Source: Alphaproteobacteria bacterium | GTDB taxonomy: Bacteria; Pseudomonadota; Alphaproteobacteria; Rhizobiales; Hyphomicrobiaceae | Assembly (NCBI GenBank): GCA_022600345.1 | Contig: JAHZKP010000136.1 | Coordinates: 1 to 34,601, forward strand | Reading direction: 5' to 3' | Length of the DNA: 34,601 nt | Shown: positions 1 through 8,785 of the stretch, one piece after another | Layout of the letters: each line of letters starts with the position of its first letter | Position numbering within the stretch: the stretch's first letter is position 1 | Made by a program: the position numbers and the translations under genes | Notes under the pieces: model-generated | What the model saw: the letters and a program-made list of their open reading frames with translations, nothing else | The model's database searches: none | What the model was told of the DNA's origin: nothing

Positions 1-126
1 AATTGACTGCCGGACTGCGTTGCGCCGGTTTGCCGTGGGGTCCACCACGCCTGCACCGGACGCGTCTTGCCGGCAGTCAATTTCGTCTCGCATCGCGACC
101 TCACTGAGTTCTTCAACAGCCTGCTA
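1..126. repeat. Left arm of a 126-bp inverted repeat flanking the window
   Basis: These bases match the reverse complement of 34458-34583 with three differences, so the two ends of the window carry the same element in opposite orientation. Positions 1-82 form a palindrome of their own, with AATTGACTGCCGG at 1-13 and CCGGCAGTCAATT at 70-82. The rest ends in a tip which, read on the minus strand, is CAGGCTGTTGAAGAACTC. Tips like this occur at the ends of some insertion sequences, so an IS remnant or non-autonomous element is my inference. No transposase is present. The window may simply be an assembly contig that breaks at a multicopy repeat. Confidence 0.85.
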
Positions 127-188
127 GAGCATCATCCGACCCTACGCGGTCACACTTCGTGATCGAATGGTCGGATAAAGATGCTCTA
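125..188. repeat. Palindromic intergenic element (RIME-like), copy 1
   Basis: TAGAGCATC at 125-133 pairs with GATGCTCTA at 180-188, and the inner arms CCGACC and GGTCGG also pair, with a three-base bulge. Palindromes beginning TAGAGCAT are abundant between genes in Rhizobiales, where they are known as RIME-type intergenic mosaic elements; assignment to that family is from memory of the motif. It abuts the left arm of the terminal repeat directly. It has no T-run, so it does not look like a terminator. Confidence 0.7.
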
Positions 189-199
189 CACCTATGATT

Positions 200-265
200 C
201 TAGAGCAACTTTGTCCGATCTATAAATCGCTGAATGCGATTCCGTTAGATCGGATGTTGCTCTAG
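200..265. repeat. Palindromic intergenic element (RIME-like), copy 2
   Basis: This is a near-perfect 66-base palindrome. CTAGAGCAAC (200-209) pairs with GTTGCTCTAG (256-265), TCCGATCTA (214-222) with TAGATCGGA (246-254), and ATCGC (226-230) with GCGAT (236-240). It shares the CTAGAGCA tip with the element 12 bases upstream but differs inside, so the two are members of one repeat family and not a simple duplication. The remainder of 266-358 shows no gene; trpS starts at 359. Confidence 0.75.
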
Positions 266-358
266 TCGCATCGCGCCGTTATTCGATGGTGCCCTGGGTG
301 CCATCGCAAACACGAGCCCACAGCCAAGCGCGACGACCAAGCCTGACGGAGTTCCCTG

Positions 359-1393
359 ATGAAGTTCCAAGAGCGTGTCTTTTCCGGCATGCAGCCGACC
401 GGCACCCTGCACCTGGGCAATTACCTGGGCGCGATGCTGAAGTGGATCGACCTGCAAAAAACTCACGAATGCATCTATTGCGTCGTGGATTTGCACGCGA
501 TCACCGTCTGGCAGGACCCGGAAGAATTGCGCCAGGCCATTCGCCAGGTCACGGCTTCCTATATTGCTGCCGGGCTGGATCCGCAAAAAAGCATCCTGTT
601 CAATCAAAGTCAGGTCTCAGCCCATGCCGAATTGGCTTGGATTTTCAACTGCGTCGCCCGCCTTGGCTGGTTGGGCCGCATGACCCAGTTCAAGGATAAG
701 GCCGGCAAGGATCGCGAAAAGGCGTCTGTCGGCCTTTACGCCTACCCAAACCTGATGGCGGCCGACATCCTCGCCTACCGGGCAACCCATGTCCCCGTCG
801 GCGACGACCAGAAACAGCACCTGGAACTGGCCCGCGACATCGCGCAGAAATTCAACGGCGATTTCGCAGCCGCAATCAAGGCGGCCGGTCACGAAGATGG
901 CGAGTTTTTCCCCCAGCCCGAACCGGTCATCACCGGCCCGGCAACGCGCGTCATGTCGCTGCGTGACGGATCTCGCAAAATGTCGAAGTCGGAACCTTCA
1001 GACTTGTCACGCATCAATCTGATCGATGATGTCGACTTGATCGCCAAGAAGATCAAAAAGGCGAAGACCGATCCTGAGGCCCTGCCATCGGAAACCGACG
1101 GTCTGTCAGGACGCCCCGAGGCCGATAACCTGGTGGGAATCTATGCGGCGCTGACGGGCACGGCAAAGGCCGATGTGTTGGCTGATTTCGGTGGCCGGCA
1201 GTTTTCCGCTTTCAAGCCCGCGCTGGCCGAGCTTTGCGTTGAGAAATTGGGCCCGATCGCTCAGGAGGTTTCCCGCTTGATGAACGACCCAGCCGAAATC
1301 GACCGCGTACTGGTCGATGGGGCAAACCGCGCCCGCGCCATCGCTTCGCCGATTATGGACGAGGTCAAGGATATCGTCGGATTCATCCGCTAA
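359..1393 (+). CDS. trpS: Tryptophanyl-tRNA synthetase
   Basis: Cytosolic class I aminoacyl-tRNA synthetase that charges tRNA-Trp with tryptophan using ATP. The 344-residue product has the usual bacterial TrpRS length. The HIGH-type signature is HLGN at residues 18-21 in the [11 protein letters not shown] context, and the KMSKS loop is intact at 207-211. The ATG at 359 is preceded by GGAG at 348-351 with 7-base spacing. It is the first gene after the repeat cluster at the window start, so its promoter must lie in or beside the palindromic elements or in 266-350. A 154-bp gap separates it from the stress-protein gene, and I see no convincing terminator between them. Confidence 0.97.
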   Translation: MKFQERVFSGMQPTGTLHLGNYLGAMLKWIDLQKTHECIYCVVDLHAITVWQDPEELRQAIRQVTASYIAAGLDPQKSILFNQSQVSAHAELAWIFNCVARLGWLGRMTQFKDKAGKDREKASVGLYAYPNLMAADILAYRATHVPVGDDQKQHLELARDIAQKFNGDFAAAIKAAGHEDGEFFPQPEPVITGPATRVMSLRDGSRKMSKSEPSDLSRINLIDDVDLIAKKIKKAKTDPEALPSETDGLSGRPEADNLVGIYAALTGTAKADVLADFGGRQFSAFKPALAELCVEKLGPIAQEVSRLMNDPAEIDRVLVDGANRARAIASPIMDEVKDIVGFIR

Positions 1394-1547
1394 CGGGCGG
1401 GAATGCGGACAAAAAAGAGAAATTTGCTGACTGTTTCCATGGACAGCGGCCCATGCTTTGTGGAAAATCGCGCCTCTAATTCGAGAAGCGAAACGGCAAT
1501 CGGCGTCCTCCGACGGGGGAACTTTCAATTATTGAAGGCATCACCCC

Positions 1548-2048
1548 ATGAAACCCCGCCGATCTTTTGAAGACGGACATCAGCGCAAATTTCTGCTCAT
1601 TATTGACGAGGCGCCCGAAGTCGAGACGGCCGTCTTTTTCGCCGCCAGCCGCGTTGCCCACTCCGGCGGTTCTCTCGTGTTGCTCTATGTCATTGAGCCA
1701 CAGGACTATCAGCACTGGATGGGTGTTCGGCAAATCCACATCGATGAAGAAACCAACAAGGCCAAGGCGCTGTTCAGACTTCATCGCCGCAAGCTCAATC
1801 AGGTCGGATTTGAGAATGTCACCAACGAAGAGTTCATTAAGGAAGGCCCCAAGGTCGATGTCATCACCGAATTGATCGACCAGGACGAGGATATCGCGCT
1901 GATCGTGCTTGGTGCCTCGACCGATCCCAAAGGCCCTGGTCCACTGGTCTCAACGCTGGTCGGCGGCAAGATGGCGGGCGCCTTTCCCGTGCCCATCACT
2001 GTTGTTCCAGGCGGCCTGTCGCTAGAACATATCAAGGCGCTGGCGTAA
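1548..2048 (+). CDS. Universal stress protein (UspA family)
   Basis: A 166-residue single Usp domain. The N-terminal strand KFLLIIDEAPE is followed by a helix and the core strand GGSLVLLYVIEP. The C-terminal half carries the family's nucleotide-binding pattern GAS(x9)STLVGG followed by FPVPITVVPG, near residues 120-155. Usp proteins are small cytosolic alpha/beta proteins induced by starvation or stress; ATP binding is plausible from the glycine/serine loop but not shown. GAAGG lies about 10 bases ahead of the ATG. A UspA-family gene sits between trpS and nfuA in several Rhizobiales as far as I recall. No specific regulator can be named. Confidence 0.9.
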   Translation: MKPRRSFEDGHQRKFLLIIDEAPEVETAVFFAASRVAHSGGSLVLLYVIEPQDYQHWMGVRQIHIDEETNKAKALFRLHRRKLNQVGFENVTNEEFIKEGPKVDVITELIDQDEDIALIVLGASTDPKGPGPLVSTLVGGKMAGAFPVPITVVPGGLSLEHIKALA

Positions 2049-2135
2049 CCGATTGCAGTGCCGATTGTGACCCGCTTTGCGGGGAAATCTCGACGTTCGG
2101 GCTCGACTTTTCGATTTCCCTGACCTACGTCATGG

Positions 2136-2152
2136 TCTAGAATAATTCTAAA
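2136..2152. promoter_or_regulatory. Irr/ICE-type iron-control box upstream of nfuA
   Basis: TCTAGAATAATTCTAAA is a 17-bp near-palindrome matching the iron control element TTTAGAA-N3-TTCTAAA bound by Irr in Rhizobiales at all but one position. It lies about 150 bp ahead of the nfuA start, in a 250-bp spacer with no other gene. Irr reports haem/iron status and represses or activates Fe-S, haem and iron-uptake genes. Regulation of nfuA by Irr is inferred from the site and its target; no -10/-35 pair could be fixed. Confidence 0.65.
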
Positions 2153-2298
2153 CAGATCCTGGGCAGCTCAATTCAGGCTGGCCCCGACAGTATGCACGAC
2201 CTTGTGATCCAGCCGGCACATTCGCCTCGACCAGTGCATCTGGCATAAGTCAGCGACTGCTCCCAAATCGTGAGCAACGACAATTTCGGAGACAAGCC

Positions 2299-2853
2299 AT
2301 GTTCATCCAGACCGAAGCAACGCCTAATCCGGCGACGTTGAAGTTCATCCCCGGCCGCTCCGTACTGGATAGCGGGACCGCCGATTTCCGCCAGCGCGAG
2401 GATGCCGGCGATAGCCCGCTCGCCTCCCGCCTGTTCGAGATCGATGGCGTAACCGGAGTGTTCCTGGGGGCGGATTTCATCTCGGTTTCCAAGGGCGAAA
2501 CCGATTGGCAGCACCTGAAGCCAGCCATCCTGGGCGCCATCATGGAGCACTTCCAGTCCGGTGCGCCGATTTTGGATGCAGGCGGCAGCAACGACGTCAC
2601 CGAAGGCAACTACGATCCTGCCGACGAAAAGGTCGTGGCCACGATCAAGGAACTCTTGGAAACCCGCGTGCGGCCGGCCGTTGCCCAGGACGGCGGCGAC
2701 ATCACCTTCCACGGCTTCCGCGATGGCATCGTCTACCTTCAGATGCGCGGCGCCTGTTCGGGTTGCCCGTCCTCCACGGCAACACTTCGCCATGGCATCG
2801 AAAACCTGCTGCGCCACTTCTGTCCTGAAGTACAAGAAGTTCAGGCCGCCTGA
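2299..2853 (+). CDS. nfuA: NfuA-type Fe-S cluster scaffold/carrier protein
   Basis: A 184-residue protein with the two-domain Nfu layout: an Nfu_N domain (about residues 1-90, starting MFIQTEATPNPATLKFIPG) and a C-terminal NifU-like domain (about 105-180) with the cluster-binding CxxC at 153-156 in GACSGCPSS. It carries and delivers [4Fe-4S] clusters to apo-proteins in the cytosol; MiaB, encoded downstream, is the kind of client that needs such delivery. The ATG follows GGAGA with about 6-base spacing. An Irr-like box lies upstream, which fits iron-responsive control. A GC-rich hairpin with a T-run follows at 2910-2940. Confidence 0.93.
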   Translation: MFIQTEATPNPATLKFIPGRSVLDSGTADFRQREDAGDSPLASRLFEIDGVTGVFLGADFISVSKGETDWQHLKPAILGAIMEHFQSGAPILDAGGSNDVTEGNYDPADEKVVATIKELLETRVRPAVAQDGGDITFHGFRDGIVYLQMRGACSGCPSSTATLRHGIENLLRHFCPEVQEVQAA

Positions 2854-2909
2854 CAGATGGCCGAAGCGCAGGCTGACTGGGCTTGAGATGCCGGCAGAAA
2901 CGAAATTGG

Positions 2910-2940
2910 AACCCTGCCGTCCTGGCGGGGTTTTCCGTTT
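2910..2940 (+). terminator. Candidate rho-independent terminator after nfuA
   Basis: CCCTGCC and GGCGGGG form a 7-bp stem with one G-T pair around a 5-base loop, followed by TTTTCCGTTTT. It lies 57 bases past the nfuA stop and before the nitroreductase start, so it would separate the two transcripts. The T-run is interrupted, so strength is moderate. Confidence 0.6.
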
Positions 2941-3017
2941 TCATTGCCGCCCAGCCCGGTCCCTTCCAATTCCGGTCCCTTCCAAATAAAGCCCCGCTTA
3001 ACCTGAGGAACAGCTTG

Positions 3018-3611
3018 ATGCCGTCGAATTCTCTCAGCAATGATGCCCTCGAGCAGCTTTTCCTGTCAGCGCGAACTCATAATGCCTGGTTGGACAAGGA
3101 CGTAACCGACCAGCAACTCCATCAGCTTGTCGACCTGGCGAAGATGGCGCCAACGAGCGCCAACTGCTCGCCCGCACGCATTCATTTCGTCAAGTCGCAA
3201 GCCGCCAAACTACGCCTCAAACCCCATCTGTCCGGGAACAATGCAGAAAAGACCATGCAGGCCCCTGTTTGCGCGATTATCGGCCAGGACATGGAATTCT
3301 ACGAGCACCTGCCCAAGCTCTACCCACATACCGATGCCAAGAGCTGGTTTGTGGGCGATGCTGATAAAATCGCCGAAACCGCGTTCAGAAATTCAACTTT
3401 GCAGGGCGCCTATCTGATCCTGGCTGCTCGCGCCATGGGCCTCGACTGCGGTCCGATGTCGGGTTTCGAGGCCGCCGGAGTCGACCAGGAGTTCTTCGCC
3501 GGTACTTCCATACGATCAAATTTCTTATGCAATATCGGATATGGTGACGCCGACAAGCTGCATGCCCGGTCGCCGCGATTTGACTTCTCCGAAATGGCAA
3601 AGATCCTCTAA
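3018..3611 (+). CDS. Nitroreductase-family NAD(P)H oxidoreductase, RutE/HadB-like
   Basis: A 197-residue flavin-dependent nitroreductase-fold protein. The signature [16 protein letters not shown] near residues 40-55 and the segment [19 protein letters not shown] near 142-160 are typical of the RutE/HadB (malonic semialdehyde reductase-like) branch. FMN and NAD(P)H are the expected cofactors. No pyrimidine-degradation (rut) genes are nearby, so the substrate is left open. I chose the ATG at 3018 because TGAGGAA sits 7 bases ahead; an in-frame ATG at 2883 would run the coding sequence through the nfuA terminator. A 173-bp spacer without a recognisable gene follows. Confidence 0.88.
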   Translation: MPSNSLSNDALEQLFLSARTHNAWLDKDVTDQQLHQLVDLAKMAPTSANCSPARIHFVKSQAAKLRLKPHLSGNNAEKTMQAPVCAIIGQDMEFYEHLPKLYPHTDAKSWFVGDADKIAETAFRNSTLQGAYLILAARAMGLDCGPMSGFEAAGVDQEFFAGTSIRSNFLCNIGYGDADKLHARSPRFDFSEMAKIL

Positions 3612-3784
3612 GTCCTTGACAACAATGCAATCCCTTAAATGGTTGCACCGTGCATCGAGGTGATGGCCGGCCACCCCAAGCAAGGGCCCGGTTATTCCCA
3701 GGTGTCCGGCAAACGCCCCGATCCATCACCTCGCCGCAAACCAATGGGTGAAATCGCCGGGCGTTGCGTATACGATCCCGCTCC

Positions 3785-4504
3785 ATGCTCGTTCTTGCGC
3801 TCGACACCTGTTTTGACGCCTGCTCGGCTGCCGTTCTCGACACGTTGGCTGATCGCCTCGTCGCGCGTTTCGAGCCAATGGCAACAGGACACGCCGAGCG
3901 CCTGGTCCCGATGATCGGCAGTGTCATGGCTGAAGCCGGCGTGGGCTTTGACGAATTGCACCTTATCGCCGTTACCAACGGCCCCGGGACATTCACAGGC
4001 ACGCGGATCGGCGTTGCAGCCGCCAGATCTCTGGCTCTGGCGGCCCAAAAACCGCTTCTTGGCGCTTCCAGTCTGGCCGTCATTGCAGCCCAGGTTGCAA
4101 TGGAAGTTCCCGATGGATTTGCCGGCGCGGATATCCTGGTGGCGATGGATGCCCGCCGCGATGAAGTCTATTTTCAGGGCTTCCGCAATGCAAAGCCACT
4201 CAACCCGCCAGCGGTCCTGTGCCCGCTTGAAGCAATCGATGGCTGGGTCGGCGGACTGCCCAATGGAAATGCTCCTCGCTGCATACTTGCCGGCACCGCG
4301 GCCAAGGCCATAACTTCAAGGGTCCAGCATGCGACCGGCCAGGCCGGTTGCCATGTCAGCTCAGTGAGCCTGCCCTCAGCGGCATTCCTGGCCCGCCTCG
4401 CACCAACTCTCAGCCATGAGGGAGCGCCGGTTTCTCCCTTGTACCTGCGTCCCGCCGATGCCAAGCCGCAAATCGGCAAATCGATTTCCCGGGTGACAAC
4501 ATGA
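3785..4504 (+). CDS. tsaB: tRNA threonylcarbamoyladenosine biosynthesis protein TsaB
   Basis: A 239-residue ASKHA-fold protein that partners TsaD and TsaE in forming N6-threonylcarbamoyl-A37 on ANN-decoding tRNAs. It starts MLVLALDTCFDACSAAVLD, the usual TsaB opening, and carries the conserved NGPGTFTGTRIGVAAARSLA near residues 65-85. The ATG at 3785 matches the family N-terminus; an in-frame TTG seven codons earlier is less likely. Its stop overlaps the rimI start (ATGA at 4501-4504), which indicates translational coupling. tsaD is not in this window. Confidence 0.95.
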   Translation: MLVLALDTCFDACSAAVLDTLADRLVARFEPMATGHAERLVPMIGSVMAEAGVGFDELHLIAVTNGPGTFTGTRIGVAAARSLALAAQKPLLGASSLAVIAAQVAMEVPDGFAGADILVAMDARRDEVYFQGFRNAKPLNPPAVLCPLEAIDGWVGGLPNGNAPRCILAGTAAKAITSRVQHATGQAGCHVSSVSLPSAAFLARLAPTLSHEGAPVSPLYLRPADAKPQIGKSISRVTT

Positions 4505-5019
4505 CCGTCAAACAAGAAACCTATCCGCCCATCGATGGCCGGTATGTCAGCCTGTTATGGGCAGAGGCCGAAGCAGCCCAGGAGATTGCAGCGATGCACG
4601 CGGCGCTGTTCGACCCGCCTTGGGAGGAAGATTCCTTGCGCAATATGCTGATCGACCCGGGCACCAGCGCATTGCTTGCCAGGGTGCGCCTGCGCAACGT
4701 CGGCCCTGCTGCGCCTGCAGGCTTCGCGATCAGCCGCACGGCCGCCGACGAAGCCGAGATCCTCACAATCGGCGTCACGGCTCCGTTTCAGCGCCGCGGG
4801 ATCGGCAGGCGGTTGGCCCAGGGGTTGCTTCGCGCCGTCACCACACTTGGCGCCAAGCGCCTGTTCCTTGAGGTGGCAACCGACAATGAATCGGCGCTGG
4901 GCCTTTACCGCTCCCTGAATTTCGAAGAAGTCGGTCGGCGCGAGGGCTACTATAAGCGCCGCGATGGCATGATGGCCGATGCCTTGACGCTGTCCTGCGA
5001 CTTGAACCAGGCACCATGA
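4501..5019 (+). CDS. rimI: Ribosomal-protein-alanine N-acetyltransferase (GNAT family)
   Basis: A 172-residue GNAT acetyltransferase. Motif A, the acetyl-CoA pyrophosphate loop, is QRRGIGRRLAQ near residues 98-108, and motif B is NESALGLYRSLNFEEVGRREGYY near 128-150, both typical of RimI. In enterobacteria RimI acetylates the N-terminal alanine of ribosomal protein S18. The tsaB-rimI pairing is widely conserved, and here the genes overlap by 4 bp on both sides (tsaB upstream, plsC downstream), so the three are very likely co-translated. The 30-residue N-terminal lead before the GNAT core is not unusual. Confidence 0.92.
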   Translation: MTVKQETYPPIDGRYVSLLWAEAEAAQEIAAMHAALFDPPWEEDSLRNMLIDPGTSALLARVRLRNVGPAAPAGFAISRTAADEAEILTIGVTAPFQRRGIGRRLAQGLLRAVTTLGAKRLFLEVATDNESALGLYRSLNFEEVGRREGYYKRRDGMMADALTLSCDLNQAP

Positions 5020-5978
5020 GTTCGATCCGCGCCGGTGGCATTCTTGCAGGGTTCTTTGCCATGACCCTGCCCCTGATGCCCTTGCAGGCCCTTTTTCTGC
5101 GAACAAGCCCCAAGCTGGCGCGCACTTTTCCCAATTGGTATCACAGCAGGGTTTGCCGGCTGCTTGGCATCAGGCTGCGCATCGACGGTGAAATTGCCCC
5201 CGATGCACCGGTCCTGATCGTCGCCAATCACACCTCCTGGCTCGACATCCCCGTGCTGTCCGCCGTCGCGCCGGTCTCCTTTGTTGCCAAGAAGGAAGTC
5301 GGCGGCTGGCCGTTTGTCTCCTGGCTGGCAAAACTTCAGCGCACCGTCTTTGTCGACCGCCAAAAGCGCACAGCCGCCGCAGCCTCAGCCCGCGAGATCG
5401 CAGAACGGCTGGCTACAGGCGACAAGCTGATTTTGTTTGCGGAAGGAACCTCCAGCGATGGCAACCGCGTAATGCCGTTTAAGACATCGCTATTTGCAGC
5501 AGCAAAGCCTGGCAAATCGGCGCAACGACACCCCCGCACCGAGGGCGCTGAGGCAGACGGCACCTCCGCCATGGATGCGGGCGCAGCGGCTGAGTCGCCT
5601 GCGGGCTCGCCTGTACTGGTACAAACCCTCACGCTGGCCTACACCCACCTCCACGGCATCCCCATGGAGCGCGCCGATCGACCGCTGGTGGGCTGGTATG
5701 GCGACATGGAAATGGGCTCGCATGCCTGGCAACTCCTGAAAGCTGGTCCCATTGATGCAACGATCAGGATTGGTCCGCCCGTTCCGCTAGCCGACTTCGC
5801 CGACCGCAAGGAACTGGCGCGCCACAGCGAACAAGAGATCCGCACCTCCCTGGTACGAATTCTGCGTGGCCGCCCGCCAGATCAGGCAATCGAGTTGACG
5901 CCCAACGATCGTGAACCGGTCTCGGTGCGAACCTCGCCAGCAGGCGCCGCCAATAAGGCAGCACGCAACTTCACCTGA
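5016..5978 (+). CDS. plsC: 1-acyl-glycerol-3-phosphate / lyso-lipid O-acyltransferase (PlsC/OlsA family)
   Basis: A 320-residue membrane-associated acyltransferase. The HX4D catalytic motif is NHTSWLD (residues 70-76), followed by KKEVGGWPFVSWLAKL and RTVFVDRQ, then the glycerol-phosphate binding motif FAEGTSSDG near 141-149. A hydrophobic N-terminal segment (about 5-30) probably anchors it. About 32 residues of Ala/Gly/Ser/Glu-rich sequence (about 168-200) interrupt the core. In Sinorhizobium a homologue in the same neighbourhood is, as I recall, OlsA, which completes ornithine lipids; PlsC and OlsA cannot be separated by eye. It overlaps rimI by 4 bp. Confidence 0.88.
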   Translation: MSSIRAGGILAGFFAMTLPLMPLQALFLRTSPKLARTFPNWYHSRVCRLLGIRLRIDGEIAPDAPVLIVANHTSWLDIPVLSAVAPVSFVAKKEVGGWPFVSWLAKLQRTVFVDRQKRTAAAASAREIAERLATGDKLILFAEGTSSDGNRVMPFKTSLFAAAKPGKSAQRHPRTEGAEADGTSAMDAGAAAESPAGSPVLVQTLTLAYTHLHGIPMERADRPLVGWYGDMEMGSHAWQLLKAGPIDATIRIGPPVPLADFADRKELARHSEQEIRTSLVRILRGRPPDQAIELTPNDREPVSVRTSPAGAANKAARNFT

Positions 5979-6257
5979 TCCAGCAACTGATATTCAATTA
6001 TGTCCTGTTGACACGCCCACCCCGTTGCACCAGTCTCCGCCGCCCGTTGAGCTTGGCATTGATCGGCTCAGATGCGCGTATTGGCTTCGGTGAGTGCAAT
6101 CCAGCCACACCGGCTGCGATGAGTTGGCCTCCGGGCCCGGGAGATCGTGAGCTTTTCAGGATCGAGTCGGTTATGCTCGGCTCTTGGCAAGTCGCTAAAC
6201 GGTAGGGATTTTCATGCCGGCGGCCGACAGGCAGGCCGCGTCATTGGGAGAATTGCG

Positions 6258-7625
6258 ATGCCGGGGACCAAGAAGGTCTTCGTAAAAACGTTCGGATGCC
6301 AAATGAACGTCTACGATTCCGAGCGCATGTCGGAATCGCTGTCTCCGTACGGTTTTACCCAGACAGATAGTCCTGAAGACGCCGACGTTGTTATCCTCAA
6401 TACCTGCCACATTCGCGAAAAGGCCGCCGAAAAGGTCTATTCGGAACTCGGCCGTCTGCGCCAGATAAAGGACCAGCGCCGTGAGAACGGCAAGGGCACG
6501 GTCGTCACCGTGGCCGGTTGCGTTGCCCAGGCTGAAGGCGCCGAAATTATCGCCCGCTCGCCCGTCGTCGATCTGGTTGTCGGCCCGCAGAGCTATCATC
6601 GCCTGCCCGACCTGGTGTTTCGCGCCCAATCAGAATCCCGACGCATCGTCGATACGAATTTCCCCGAAGAAGACAAATTCGCCAAGCTGCCCGAGCGCGT
6701 CGTATCGAACGCGCCCGCACCAGGCGGCGCGCGCCTGGCTTCAGCATTTCTCACTGTGCAGGAAGGTTGCGATAAATTCTGCACATTCTGCGTTGTGCCA
6801 TACACGCGCGGCATGGAATTCTCGCGCCCTGTTGCGAGCCTGCTTGATGAGGCCCGCCGGCTGATCGAGCGTGGCGTGCGGGAAATCACCCTGCTGGGCC
6901 AGAACGTCAATGCCTACCATGGCGAAGGGCCGGATGGCTCCGACTGGACGCTTGCCAAACTAATCGCTGCCATGGGCGATTTGGAGGGCCTTGAGCGGGT
7001 TCGCTATACGACCAGCCATCCACACGACATGGGTGACGACCTAATTGCGGCCCACCGCGACGTGCCCAAGCTGATGCCTTATCTGCATTTGCCGTTTCAA
7101 GCCGGCGCTGACAGGATCCTGGCGGCAATGAACCGCAAGCACACCGCTGACCAGTATCGCGCCCTGATCGACAAAATTCGCAACGCTCGCCCTGACATAG
7201 CTTTGTCGACCGACATCATTGTCGGCTTCCCCGGCGAAACGGAAACCGAATTTGCCCAGACCCTGGCACTGGTCGAGGAAATTGGGTTTGCCCAGGCGTT
7301 TTCCTTCAAGTATTCCGCCCGGCCCGGAACACCCGCTGCGAAAATGGACGACCAGGTTGCCGAAGACGTAAAGTCTGAGCGGTTGCAGCGTCTCCAAGGC
7401 CTGCTGGCTGTCCATACTTCCCGCTTCAACGCCGATTGCGTCGGCCGGACGGTACCGGTGTTGTTTGAGCGGATGGGACGCCAGGAGGGGCAATTGGTCG
7501 GCCGTTCGCCATACCTCCAGCCGGTCCACGCAGCCGGCGAGCAAGATCTGCTGGGCCGCATAATTCCCGTGGAAATCTCCGGCTCGGGCGCCAACAGTCT
7601 GATGGGTGTCATACGGGCGGCGTGA
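6258..7625 (+). CDS. miaB: tRNA-2-methylthio-N6-isopentenyladenosine synthase MiaB
   Basis: Radical-SAM methylthiotransferase that adds the 2-methylthio group to i6A37 of tRNAs. The 455-residue protein shows the N-terminal UPF0004 domain with auxiliary-cluster cysteines C14, C50 and C88, the radical-SAM motif C171-x3-C175-x2-C178 in [17 protein letters not shown], and a C-terminal TRAM region (about 385-450). Both clusters are [4Fe-4S], which links it to nfuA upstream. The ATG at 6258 has GGGAG at 6246-6250 with 7-base spacing; an earlier in-frame ATG at 6147 adds non-conserved sequence. The 279-bp gap before it holds no gene, although a fur-family gene often sits near here in alphaproteobacteria. 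Confidence 0.96.
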   Translation: MPGTKKVFVKTFGCQMNVYDSERMSESLSPYGFTQTDSPEDADVVILNTCHIREKAAEKVYSELGRLRQIKDQRRENGKGTVVTVAGCVAQAEGAEIIARSPVVDLVVGPQSYHRLPDLVFRAQSESRRIVDTNFPEEDKFAKLPERVVSNAPAPGGARLASAFLTVQEGCDKFCTFCVVPYTRGMEFSRPVASLLDEARRLIERGVREITLLGQNVNAYHGEGPDGSDWTLAKLIAAMGDLEGLERVRYTTSHPHDMGDDLIAAHRDVPKLMPYLHLPFQAGADRILAAMNRKHTADQYRALIDKIRNARPDIALSTDIIVGFPGETETEFAQTLALVEEIGFAQAFSFKYSARPGTPAAKMDDQVAEDVKSERLQRLQGLLAVHTSRFNADCVGRTVPVLFERMGRQEGQLVGRSPYLQPVHAAGEQDLLGRIIPVEISGSGANSLMGVIRAA

Positions 7626-7773
7626 TTGGCGTTTAACGATGTTCGCCGCAAGCAGGGCCCCCGGACGGATCTGCTGCCAGCTCCGCTGTTGCAGGCGACC
7701 CTTTTTTAGGGAAGATTGCCACCAGCAAGTGGGTCGTGGTCCACAATCCAAGCGCTGAAGGGAGACAATCGAT

Positions 7774-8784
7774 TTGCCAGCCAATCGCGGTCAACCACTG
7801 ACCGGCCAGAGCCGTACTGCCAAGCACCAGTCCGCTGGCGTCCAGATCCTGGTGCCCTTCGAAGATAACCGCCATCTGCCGCAACTGCTGGGCGAATTTG
7901 ACAGCAACCTCGCACTTATCGAGGATCGCCTCGGAATAAGAGCGGAAGCCCACGGCAACGTCATCACCCTGACCGGGTCTGAAGCGAGCTGCAAGATCGC
8001 CCGCAAGGTGCTGGAAGACCTCTACGACCGCGCAGCAGGCGGTGCAGCCATTGTCGCTGGTGATTTCGACGGCCTCATCCGCCATGCCGCCCCGCAGCAG
8101 CCAACTGACGGCGCCCCGGCCCAGATCGCCACGAGGCGGCGCGTCGTTACAGCCCGCACACCCATGCAGAGCACGTATTTGCGCGCCTTGCAGAAAACCG
8201 ACCTGGTGTTCGGCATCGGACCGGCAGGCACCGGCAAGACCTATCTGGCTGTCGCCATGGCCGCCCACTGTCTTGAAAAAGGCACGGTAGAGCGCATTAT
8301 CCTGTCACGGCCCGCAGTTGAGGCTGGCGAGCGGTTGGGCTTCCTGCCCGGCGACATGAAGGACAAGGTCGACCCCTACCTGCGCCCATTGTATGACGCC
8401 CTCTATGATCTGCTGCCGCCGGAAAAAGTTGAGCGGGATCTGGAGCTTGGCGTCATTGAAATCGCACCGTTGGCGTTCATGCGCGGCCGCACGCTGGCCA
8501 ACGCCTTTGTCATCCTCGATGAGGCCCAGAATACCACCAGCATGCAAATGAAGATGTTTCTCACCCGGCTTGGCGAGAATGCCAAGATGGTGATTACCGG
8601 CGATCCTTCCCAGATCGATCTTCCACCCGGCATGACGTCGGGTCTGGAAGAGGCTGTCGGCCTGCTCCACAAGGTAAAGGGCATCGAGGCGGTAAGGTTT
8701 ACTGGTTCCGATGTTGTGCGCCGTGATCTTGTCGCCCGCATCGTCGCTGCTTATGATGGCCATGAGAAAGCGAAACAAGGATAA
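7774..8784 (+). CDS. phoH: PhoH-family ATPase (PhoH-like, YbeZ)
   Basis: A 336-residue P-loop protein with an N-terminal KH-like segment (about residues 20-90) and a PhoH ATPase domain. Walker A is GPAGTGKT (149-156); Walker B is FVILDEAQN near 245-253, followed by the arginine-containing FLTRLGENAKMVITGDPSQIDLP. YbeZ works with YbeY in RNA and ribosome quality control, and the two are adjacent here. The start is TTG at 7774: AAGGGAGA lies 9 bases ahead and no in-frame ATG fits the family N-terminus. Its stop is one base from the ybeY start. Confidence 0.94.
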   Translation: MPANRGQPLTGQSRTAKHQSAGVQILVPFEDNRHLPQLLGEFDSNLALIEDRLGIRAEAHGNVITLTGSEASCKIARKVLEDLYDRAAGGAAIVAGDFDGLIRHAAPQQPTDGAPAQIATRRRVVTARTPMQSTYLRALQKTDLVFGIGPAGTGKTYLAVAMAAHCLEKGTVERIILSRPAVEAGERLGFLPGDMKDKVDPYLRPLYDALYDLLPPEKVERDLELGVIEIAPLAFMRGRTLANAFVILDEAQNTTSMQMKMFLTRLGENAKMVITGDPSQIDLPPGMTSGLEEAVGLLHKVKGIEAVRFTGSDVVRRDLVARIVAAYDGHEKAKQG

Positions 8785-8785
8785 G

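Noticed and set aside
2071-2083. CCCGC-TTT-GCGGG hairpin after the stress-protein gene as a terminator
   Set aside because: The stem is only 5 bp and is followed by GAAATCTCG, not a T-run.
3616-3645. TTGACA upstream of tsaB as a promoter
   Set aside because: No acceptable -10 box occurs at 16-18 bp spacing.
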